DNA of 6,677 nt from an uncultured Pseudomonadota bacterium (GTDB lineage Bacteria; Myxococcota_A; UBA9042; CAIXZC01). The notes under the pieces were generated by a model. It was not told the DNA's origin and did no database searches. It saw only the letters and a list, made by a program, of their open reading frames with translations. The stretch lies in assembly GCA_937884235.1 (NCBI GenBank), contig CALGBT010000639.1, forward strand, positions 1-6,677, in the 5' to 3' direction. The first letter of the stretch is position 1; every line of letters begins with the position of its first letter. Below are positions 1-5,987 of this stretch, piece by piece. A program made the position numbers and the translations under genes.

Positions 1-2
1 TC

Positions 3-1787
3 AATCCTGTCATCGCCAGTGCTTTCATGAAGCCCGACACCGGTGGCGAGTCCAAGGGGCCCAAGAAGTCGAGCCGATTCGACCTGCGCCCTGCCTTCAT
101 GAACGGATATCGGGGCTTCCTCTTTTGGTCCTTGAATCATCGAGCGATAGTGGTGGTGGGAGTAATCGGCATCTTCATCGGCTCTATCATGGCTTTGAAG
201 GCGGCCAATCTCGACGTTGAGTTTTTTCCGTCTACTACTCCTGAGCGCGGGCGTGTTTCCATTCGTGCGGCGGAGGGAACGTCGCTGCCGGCGACCAATC
301 GGGTCAGTGAACAACTCGAAGAATTCCTCATGGGCCTGGACAATATTGAGAGCTTTCAGGCCGATGTGGGTGCGGGTGGCGGACGGATGGATGTCCGGTC
401 TTCTGAGGGAACACCGTACCTTGGCAGCATCTCCTTTGATTTCATGGACCGCGAACATTGGACGGAGCATCCCGAGGCGACCATCGAGAAGCTCCGCCAG
501 TTTATTCCCACCGTTGCCGGAGCCCGAGTACGCATCGAGAAAGCCCGGATGGGGCCGCCAACCGGTGCGCCTGTGAACATTGAGGTTTCGGGAAGAGATT
601 TCGACGTGCTGGCCGAAGTGTCGGACGATGTTCAGTCCATTATCAAGGATATCAAGGGACTGACCGACCTGCGAGATGACTTCTCGGAGGGACGTCCGGA
701 ACTGCGTCTGGAATTTGAGCGAGTATTGTCAAACCAACTGATTCTCCAGGGCTTGCGCATTGTGGCTGGCACCGTCCGCACCGCGGTCTATGGCAGCAAG
801 GCAACTGTCTACCGGCTCGGGGAGGAGGAGTTTGACGTCACGGTCAAGGCTGCCGAGCGTTTCCGGAACAACCGGGAAGACATCGGTGATCTGGTCATTT
901 CCGGCAAAGAAGGGCGGCAGATTCCGCTGTCATCAGTGACACATCTGCGCAGCGACGTGGGTGCAACATCCATTCGCCACGTGGACCGGCGGCGCATCAT
1001 CACCGTCAGCGCCGATGCGGAAGGACGGTCAGGTGCCGAGGTGCTCAAGGAGGCCCGGGAGAAGTTGAAAGGGTATTCGAAACGCGACGTACAACTCTCA
1101 TACACAGGTGAGAATAAGGAGATGGCGAAGGCCCGCGGGTTCCTGGCGCAGGCGCTGGTTATCGGTATCTTCCTTATTGCCATGGTGCTGCTGACCCAGT
1201 TCAACAGCATTGGCCAGGCCTCGATTATCCTTTTCTCGGTGCTCCTCTCCATGGTGGGGGTCTTCTGGGGGTTGATCATCAACCAGATGGCCTTTGGTGT
1301 CATGATGACCGGGGTGGGTATTATCAGTCTGGCTGGGGTCGTGGTGAACAATGCAATTGTGCTCATTGACTTCATCAACAAACAAATGAAAGAGGGCAAA
1401 GCACTCACTGAGGCCATCGTCGAGGCCGGTACAGTGCGACTGAGGCCGGTCCTACTCACGGCTGGGACCACGATTCTGGGGTTGGTGCCCATGGCCCAGG
1501 GCTTTGATTTCAATATCCGGGAGATGAAGTTCGTCTCGGGCTCGGGCTCCATGGAGTTCTGGGGCCCCATGGCCATTGCGGTCATATACGGCCTCATGTT
1601 TGCCACGATACTGACGCTGGTGGTGGTTCCTGTTATGTACCACCTGGTCAGTTCGGGGCAGGAGCGCATGTCCGGATTCCTGGAGCGGCACCCGATCTTG
1701 CAGAGGGCCACGGTGCTCATTGGCGTGGTGGCAGCTTCGGTACTGGCGGTCCTGATGATTGCGGGCATCTCGGCAATGAACGGTTAG
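3..1787 (+). CDS. RND efflux permease, C-terminal half (5' end outside window)
   Basis: Inner-membrane proton-driven efflux pump subunit of the AcrB/HAE type, expected to work as a trimer with a periplasmic adaptor and an outer-membrane channel. The frame is open to the left edge: codons before the first ATG (27) read NPVIASAF, matching the end of TM6 in RND pumps, so this ATG is internal and about half of a roughly 1,000-residue protein is missing. Numbering from that Met: TM7 about 40-60, second periplasmic porter/docking region about 61-368, TM8 371-391, TM9 396-418, TM10 424-449 (GVVVNNAIVLIDF), TM11 about 473-491 (RLRPVLLT begins at 471), TM12 512-540. A further hydrophobic stretch at 561-584 is unusual, as AcrB has twelve helices. 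R471 and T478 align with AcrB R971 and T978, but AcrB K940 aligns with N441. The TolC-family gene follows after 19 bases. The family is clear; the substrate cannot be told. Confidence 0.95.
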   Translation, partial: NPVIASAFMKPDTGGESKGPKKSSRFDLRPAFMNGYRGFLFWSLNHRAIVVVGVIGIFIGSIMALKAANLDVEFFPSTTPERGRVSIRAAEGTSLPATNRVSEQLEEFLMGLDNIESFQADVGAGGGRMDVRSSEGTPYLGSISFDFMDREHWTEHPEATIEKLRQFIPTVAGARVRIEKARMGPPTGAPVNIEVSGRDFDVLAEVSDDVQSIIKDIKGLTDLRDDFSEGRPELRLEFERVLSNQLILQGLRIVAGTVRTAVYGSKATVYRLGEEEFDVTVKAAERFRNNREDIGDLVISGKEGRQIPLSSVTHLRSDVGATSIRHVDRRRIITVSADAEGRSGAEVLKEAREKLKGYSKRDVQLSYTGENKEMAKARGFLAQALVIGIFLIAMVLLTQFNSIGQASIILFSVLLSMVGVFWGLIINQMAFGVMMTGVGIISLAGVVVNNAIVLIDFINKQMKEGKALTEAIVEAGTVRLRPVLLTAGTTILGLVPMAQGFDFNIREMKFVSGSGSMEFWGPMAIAVIYGLMFATILTLVVVPVMYHLVSSGQERMSGFLERHPILQRATVLIGVVAASVLAVLMIAGISAMNG

Positions 1788-1793
1788 GACGGT

Positions 1794-1798
1794 GGGAG
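1794..1798 (+). promoter_or_regulatory. Shine-Dalgarno site deciding the tolC-like start
   Basis: GGGAG lies 8 bases before ATG 1807. It favours that ATG over the in-frame GTG at 1792, which overlaps the site and would add five residues (MGDSF) ahead of an otherwise typical Lys/Arg-led signal peptide. Confidence 0.6.
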
Positions 1799-1806
1799 AC
1801 TCATTT

Positions 1807-3261
1807 ATGAAGAGACTTAGCAAGACCATGATGTCGGTTGTTGGAACGGTGCTGGGTATTTGCGTTCTCAGCTTCACCGCCCCAGCACTCGCCCAATCTG
1901 ATGATGTCCTGCCTTTGGACGGCGCCGTGCGTGAGGCGTTGGCCTACAGCCCGCAATTGAAGGCTTCCCAGGAGAAGTTGGAGCAAGCCAAATCGCAGCT
2001 CTGGCAGGCATATGGGATGTTGCTGCCGTTTGTCAGGATGCAAGGGACTTACTCTCGGGCAGACGAGCGGATTTCCTTGGACTTTGGCAGCGGCTTCGCA
2101 GATGTCTTCGCCCTGGCAGCACTTAATTGCGGCGTTTGGGACGAAGGGGTGATGGGACCGCTTCCGAGCCTGTGCACGGCAGCGGCAGAGCCCGCCACGG
2201 GTGAGGAGGACAGCGGCGATAGCGCCCGGGTAATCCAGGAGCTCAACAACTGGGAGGGCAGCCTCACCGTGGGCATGAGCCTGCTTAATGCCCGCACCCT
2301 ACCCCTCATCAAGAACGTCTACACCGGTGAGGACATCGCCATTCTGCAGACTCGTTTCGCTGAGGAGCAGCTTGTTTTTGCGGTGGTGCAAACATACTAC
2401 GGTGCTGCCACGGCCCAGGCCGCGGTGAAACTGATGCAGGAGAACCTTGGCAGTGCCTTGCGGCTCCTCGATTTCACCGAGATTCGTCGCAAGAACGGTG
2501 TGGCACTGGAGAACGAGAGAATCCGTGCAGCCATCTCTGTTCTGCAATCCCGCAACGGGCTGAACCAGGCGCAGGCAGGCCTGGAATTGGCGCTAGGCAG
2601 TCTGGCCATTCTCATCGGCCGCGAATCGGTGAACTTTGCGGTAGAAGAGTCACCGGCCAACCCCTGGGCGGAGATTACTACCACGGTTGCAGACGACCTT
2701 CGTTTGGAGCGGCGCCTGGATCTGAAGCTGCTGGACCAGATGTCCCTTCTCGCCGAACGCGGTGTTACGGACATCTGGATGAAGTTCGTACCGACCATCG
2801 GGGCTGCCTGGAACTACTCAGGGAGCACCAACACTGGCTTCGCTGGCCGGCACTTTCAGTGGCGGGCCATGTTGACATTGAACTGGAGTATCTTTGAGGG
2901 CGGCATGCGCCTGGCCGAGCTCGACATCGCCCGTTCCAAGGTCCGAGAAGCGGAATATGGCCGTCAGACTGCACTTGTCAACGCCCGTCTTGACGTGCAA
3001 CGGGCAGTCAGCGGCATCAAGGCCGCCCAGATCGATCTCGATACGGCGCTGGAGATGTCGGCACTGGCGGTGGAGAATTTCGCCCTGGTGGAGAAGCAGT
3101 ACAAGCATGGCGTTGCCCAGCAGACGGTGATGCTCGATGCCGAGCAGCAGGTTCAGAGCGCCCGCATCCAGACCCTGCAGGGCCGGATTCGCCTGGCACT
3201 CGCCCAGTTCTCGCTGGCCAAGGCCACTGGATTGGTATCCAAAGCGGCCTTCGCACCGTAG
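1807..3261 (+). CDS. TolC-family outer-membrane efflux protein
   Basis: Outer-membrane channel subunit, a trimeric beta-barrel plus periplasmic alpha-helical tunnel, presumed exit duct for the RND pump encoded just upstream. The 484-residue length is normal for the family. Residues 1-29 form a signal peptide (MKRLSK, hydrophobic core, then APALA before QSDD) with likely signal peptidase I cleavage after Ala29. The mature protein shows the two pseudo-repeats of OEP proteins: helices rich in Ala, Gln and Leu at about 36-70, 175-275, 300-325 and 378-475, and strand-like segments near 75-160 and 328-372. The second half carries a typical NWSIFEGGMRLAELDIARS stretch (359-377). There is no lipobox, so it is not an OprM-type lipoprotein. 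Residues 95-150, expected around the first barrel hairpin, contain an acidic Ala/Gly-rich stretch and the only clear cysteine pair, C108 and C123. It follows the pump gene by 19 bases and is probably co-transcribed with it. Confidence 0.93.
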   Translation: MKRLSKTMMSVVGTVLGICVLSFTAPALAQSDDVLPLDGAVREALAYSPQLKASQEKLEQAKSQLWQAYGMLLPFVRMQGTYSRADERISLDFGSGFADVFALAALNCGVWDEGVMGPLPSLCTAAAEPATGEEDSGDSARVIQELNNWEGSLTVGMSLLNARTLPLIKNVYTGEDIAILQTRFAEEQLVFAVVQTYYGAATAQAAVKLMQENLGSALRLLDFTEIRRKNGVALENERIRAAISVLQSRNGLNQAQAGLELALGSLAILIGRESVNFAVEESPANPWAEITTTVADDLRLERRLDLKLLDQMSLLAERGVTDIWMKFVPTIGAAWNYSGSTNTGFAGRHFQWRAMLTLNWSIFEGGMRLAELDIARSKVREAEYGRQTALVNARLDVQRAVSGIKAAQIDLDTALEMSALAVENFALVEKQYKHGVAQQTVMLDAEQQVQSARIQTLQGRIRLALAQFSLAKATGLVSKAAFAP

Positions 3262-3301
3262 GACCTTCCCACTGCCCGCATGCCTGGGCGGTTGCGGCGC
3301 C

Positions 3302-3317
3302 CCCGGATCAATTCGGG
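3302..3317. repeat. Short inverted repeat upstream of the cbs promoter
   Basis: CCCGGA, a TCAA loop and TTCGGG pair as five Watson-Crick pairs plus one G-U if transcribed. The repeat ends two bases before the candidate -35 box. No T run follows, so an intrinsic terminator is unlikely. It could be a regulator half-site pair or chance. Confidence 0.3.
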
Positions 3318-3319
3318 CC

Positions 3320-3348
3320 TTGAACGCCACATCTGGTAATGCTACAAC
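3320..3348 (+). promoter_or_regulatory. Candidate sigma70-type promoter for cbs and the gamma enzyme
   Basis: TTGAAC (3320-3325) and TACAAC (3343-3348) are separated by exactly 17 bases. Each matches four of six consensus positions, and TGC directly before the -10 forms an extended -10 motif. Transcription would begin near 3355, giving a leader of about 25 bases that contains the ribosome binding site. This was found by eye; housekeeping promoter consensus may differ in this organism. Confidence 0.4.
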
Positions 3349-3379
3349 CGGCGTCGACTTTGAACTGGGGGAGTGGGCC

Positions 3380-4753
3380 ATGAATATCAAGAAGGACATT
3401 CTGGAGGCCATTGGCAGAACGCCATTGGTGCGGTTGAATCGGGTTGTTCCACCCAAGAGCGCCGAGGTGGTGGTCAAGTGCGAGTATGTGAACCCCGGGG
3501 GCAGCGTCAAGGACCGCATGGCCATGTTCATCGTGCAGCGCGCCATGGAGACGGGTAAGCTGAAGCCAGGCGGCGTGATTGTCGAGAACACTTCGGGCAA
3601 CACCGGTGCGGGACTGGCGCTAATTGCCGCAGTCTACGGCTGCAAGCTGATCCTCACCATGCCGGACAAGATGTCCCAGGAGAAGATCAATACTCTCCGG
3701 GCCTTTGGCGCCAAAGTGGTGGTTACTCCCACCAACGTGCCGGCCGACCACCCCGATAGCTACTACGAAACTGCCAAACGGCTGGCCCGGGAGACCCCCG
3801 GTGCTTTCTACGTCAACCAGTATCACAATCCCGTCAACATCGAGGCGCACTACAAGCTCACTGCCCCGGAGCTTTACGAAGATCTGGGGGGCAAGGCCGA
3901 CGCCCTCATAATTGGCGTTGGCACGGGGGGCTCCATCAGTGGAATCGGCCGCTACTTCAAAGAGCACTCCCCGAAGACGCAGATTATCGGCGTTGACCCC
4001 ATCGGCTCGGTCTACTACGACCTCTTCAAGACCGGCAAGATGCCCAAGCCGCACGTCTACAAGGTCGAAGGCATTGGCGAGGACATGATCTGCGCGGCCC
4101 TCGACATGTCCGTAATTGACGACATGTACCAGGTGACAGATGCCGACTGCTTCCTGACGGCCCGCCGGCTCGCACGTGAAGAAGGCCTGTTCGTTGGTGG
4201 TTCTTCGGGCGGCGCCGCCCATGTTGCCCTGGAGGTAGCGCGCAAGCTCGGCCCGGGTAAACGGGTCGCAGCACTCTTCCCCGATCACGGCGACCGTTAT
4301 CTTTCGAAGATGTTCAACGATGAGTGGATGCGCGTCAACGGTTTCTTCGATGATGATACCGAGCCAACCGCGGCCGACATCTTGAAGGGGAAGGACGGCC
4401 TTGTTATCTGGGCCGATGCCACCCAGAGCTTGCTGGAGGTTTCCACCATGCTCAGGGAGAAGGGCATCTCGCAGGTTCCGGTGAGGGATACCAGCGGGGC
4501 GCTGTGCGGCACGGTATCGGAGCGCAAGATTCTCACTGCACTGGTTTCTGGTACCTCCCCGCAGATGAAGGTGGCATCCATCGCCGAGGGCGGGCTGCCC
4601 GTGCTGCATCCCCAGACTAACATTGGCAAGGTCAACGAGAGCTTGCTGTCCAACAGTGCCGTGCTCGTTGGCACCGCTCCTGAAGTCGATGCCATTGAAG
4701 GTATCCTGACCCGTATCGACATTATTGAGTACCTGGAGCAACATCGCCCATAG
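3380..4753 (+). CDS. cbs: Cystathionine beta-synthase (PLP catalytic domain plus CBS-domain pair)
   Basis: Cytoplasmic PLP enzyme condensing serine and homocysteine to cystathionine, the first step of reverse transsulfuration; homologues can also release H2S from cysteine. The 457-residue protein has a fold-type II catalytic domain at about 1-330: K44 in NPGGSVKDR is the PLP Schiff-base lysine, TSGNTG (71-76) the substrate loop, GTGGS (181-185) the phosphate loop, and GGSSGG (273-278) supplies the serine that meets the pyridine nitrogen. TPTNVP, VEGIGEDM and the DRYLSKMFNDEWM stretch are typical of CBS rather than plain cysteine synthase. Two CBS domains (Bateman module) occupy about 338-392 and 395-455. 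There is no N-terminal heme-binding extension as in the human enzyme. ATG 3380 is chosen because GGGGGAG lies six bases upstream and the protein then begins directly at the conserved ILEAIGRTPLVRL; longer in-frame starts would overlap the tolC-like gene. The adjacent gamma enzyme supports the role. Confidence 0.95.
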   Translation: MNIKKDILEAIGRTPLVRLNRVVPPKSAEVVVKCEYVNPGGSVKDRMAMFIVQRAMETGKLKPGGVIVENTSGNTGAGLALIAAVYGCKLILTMPDKMSQEKINTLRAFGAKVVVTPTNVPADHPDSYYETAKRLARETPGAFYVNQYHNPVNIEAHYKLTAPELYEDLGGKADALIIGVGTGGSISGIGRYFKEHSPKTQIIGVDPIGSVYYDLFKTGKMPKPHVYKVEGIGEDMICAALDMSVIDDMYQVTDADCFLTARRLAREEGLFVGGSSGGAAHVALEVARKLGPGKRVAALFPDHGDRYLSKMFNDEWMRVNGFFDDDTEPTAADILKGKDGLVIWADATQSLLEVSTMLREKGISQVPVRDTSGALCGTVSERKILTALVSGTSPQMKVASIAEGGLPVLHPQTNIGKVNESLLSNSAVLVGTAPEVDAIEGILTRIDIIEYLEQHRP

Positions 4754-4757
4754 ATTG

Positions 4758-4763
4758 CGGGAG
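4758..4763 (+). promoter_or_regulatory. Shine-Dalgarno site of the gamma-lyase/synthase gene
   Basis: CGGGAG ends five bases before ATG 4769, inside the 15-base gap after the cbs stop. The gap is too short for a promoter of its own, which supports co-transcription of the pair. Confidence 0.5.
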
Positions 4764-4768
4764 TCCCC

Positions 4769-5911
4769 ATGAAATTCAACACCCGAGCGATTCATGCCGG
4801 ACAGGCACCCGAAGAGAAGACCGGTGCCGTGATTGTCCCGGTTTTTCAGACGTCCACCTATGCCCAGCAGAGTCCCGGGGTCCACACGGGCTTTGAGTAC
4901 TCTCGCACCCACAACCCGACCCGGGATGCCTTGGAAGAGTGCATTGCCGCGCTGGAGGGGGGCAACTATGGCATCGCCTTCGCATCTGGCCTGGCCGCAG
5001 AAGATACCATCATGCATCTTCTGGAGGCAGGGGATGAGATAGTCTGCACGGACGACGTCTATGGCGGCACTTACCGTCAATTCGAAAAGGTCCACCGGAA
5101 GACCGGGCTGGTCTTTCACTGGGTCGACTCCACAAATCCGGAGAATGTGGCCCGCGTCCTCAACGACAGGACACGCCTCATCTGGATCGAGACGCCCACC
5201 AACCCGTTGCTGAAGCTGACTGACCTGGCTGCCATCGTTGAAATGGCCAGGGGAACCAAAGCCCTCGTGGCCGTGGACAATACTTTCGCATCGCCGTTCT
5301 TCCAGAGTCCGTTGGAATTTGGCGTCGACATGGTGGTCCATTCAACAACCAAGTATGTCGGTGGCCACAGCGACGTTGTGGGCGGTATCGTCGTGGTCAA
5401 GGACGAGGCTCTGCGGGATCGCCTGAAGTTCCTCCAGAATGCCGTGGGGGCAGTGCCAGGCCCATGGGATTCCTGGCTGACCTTGCGCGGAGCCAAGACT
5501 TTGGGTATTCGCATGGAGCGCCATTTTCAGAATGCGATGGCAGTAGCACGCCACCTGGAAGGACACCCCAAGGTCGCCTCGGTTGTATACCCCTGGCTGG
5601 AATCACACCCTCAGCACGAACTGGCCAAGCGGCAAATGCGCGGCATGAGCGGGATGATCACGGTCTATCTCGATTCCGACTTGAACGGTTCCCGGCGTTT
5701 CCTCGAAAACCTCAAGGTCTTCACTCTGGCCGAGAGTCTGGGCGGCGTCGAATCCCTCATTGAGCATCCTGCCATCATGACCCACGCCAGCGTGCCCCCA
5801 GAGGTACGCCAGGCTCTGGGTATCCACGACACTCTCATTCGCCTCTCGGTGGGCATTGAGGACATTGAAGATCTGCTTGAAGACCTCGACCGTGGGCTGC
5901 AACACGTGTAG
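4769..5911 (+). CDS. metB: Cystathionine gamma-lyase / gamma-synthase (Cys/Met metabolism PLP enzyme)
   Basis: Fold-type I PLP enzyme of the Cys/Met metabolism family; at 380 residues it is full length. Visible motifs: YSRTHNPTR (44-52) whose Tyr and Arg bind the neighbour subunit's PLP phosphate, FASGLAA (71-77), VYGGTYR (97-103) with the ring-stacking Tyr98, ETPTNP (141-146), D170 for the pyridine nitrogen, K195 in HSTTKYVGGHSD as the PLP lysine, SHPQHELAKRQM (279-290), AESLGGVESL (321-330) and R358 in the LIRLSVG segment for the substrate carboxylate. The C-terminal third closely resembles human cystathionine gamma-lyase. With cbs 15 bases upstream the likely reaction is cystathionine to cysteine, 2-oxobutyrate and ammonia. 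Gamma-synthase activity (O-acyl-homoserine plus cysteine) cannot be excluded from sequence. The symbol follows common bacterial naming; cth or mccB would fit a proven lyase. Mycobacterium tuberculosis has a comparable cbs and metB neighbourhood. Confidence 0.94.
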   Translation: MKFNTRAIHAGQAPEEKTGAVIVPVFQTSTYAQQSPGVHTGFEYSRTHNPTRDALEECIAALEGGNYGIAFASGLAAEDTIMHLLEAGDEIVCTDDVYGGTYRQFEKVHRKTGLVFHWVDSTNPENVARVLNDRTRLIWIETPTNPLLKLTDLAAIVEMARGTKALVAVDNTFASPFFQSPLEFGVDMVVHSTTKYVGGHSDVVGGIVVVKDEALRDRLKFLQNAVGAVPGPWDSWLTLRGAKTLGIRMERHFQNAMAVARHLEGHPKVASVVYPWLESHPQHELAKRQMRGMSGMITVYLDSDLNGSRRFLENLKVFTLAESLGGVESLIEHPAIMTHASVPPEVRQALGIHDTLIRLSVGIEDIEDLLEDLDRGLQHV

Positions 5912-5940
5912 ACTTTGAGATCCGGTCGTCGGGATGCCCT

Positions 5941-5961
5941 GCTGGCAGCCACGCTGCTGGC
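5941..5961 (+). other. GC-rich hairpin downstream of the transsulfuration pair
   Basis: In + strand RNA, 5941-5949 pairs with 5953-5961 around a CAC loop, giving nine base pairs of which two are G-U. It begins 29 bases after the gamma-enzyme stop and ends 11 bases before the next ribosome binding site. No T run follows, so it is not a standard intrinsic terminator. A 3'-end stabiliser, processing site or chance in GC-rich DNA are the alternatives. Confidence 0.35.
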
Positions 5962-5971
5962 CAGCCTGCTT

Positions 5972-5978
5972 CAGGAGG
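5972..5978 (+). promoter_or_regulatory. Strong Shine-Dalgarno site of the SGNH hydrolase gene
   Basis: CAGGAGG, nearly the full anti-Shine-Dalgarno complement, lies nine bases before ATG 5988. An in-frame TGA at 5982-5984 rules out any earlier start for this reading frame. Confidence 0.65.
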
Positions 5979-5987
5979 CAGTGATTC

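Larger units (their letters stand above)
3262..3379 (+). other. Intergenic region between efflux and transsulfuration genes
   Basis: These 118 bases hold no credible gene. They separate two functionally unrelated gene pairs and contain a candidate promoter, a short inverted repeat and the ribosome binding site of the next gene (GGGGGAG at 3367-3373, six bases before ATG 3380). A weaker GCCC/GGGC inverted repeat (3274-3277 with 3286-3289) has no following T run. I see no recognised riboswitch and no intrinsic terminator for the upstream pair. Confidence 0.6.

Noticed and set aside
27..29. First visible ATG as the true start of the RND gene
   Set aside because: The frame is open to the window edge with conserved TM6-end residues ahead of it, and half of the protein would be missing.
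809..1768. Antisense open frame (319 codons) inside the RND gene
   Set aside because: Low-complexity Ser/Thr/Met/Arg-rich translation, entirely opposite a conserved transporter; a shadow frame.
3274..3289. Possible intrinsic terminator after the tolC-like gene
   Set aside because: Only a four-base GCCC/GGGC stem with an eight-base loop, and no T run follows.
3137..3379. Upstream extension of the cbs frame (81 more codons)
   Set aside because: It would overlap the tolC-like gene and reads as shadow sequence; the conserved protein begins at 3380 with a good ribosome binding site.
3262..3379. Possible SAM or SAH riboswitch before cbs
   Set aside because: The gap is short and none of the conserved core elements I know from these riboswitches are visible.
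3620..5341. Long antisense open frame (573 codons) across cbs and the gamma-enzyme gene
   Set aside because: It lies opposite two well-supported enzymes and resembles no family I know. Long antisense frames are common opposite GC-rich genes with biased codons.
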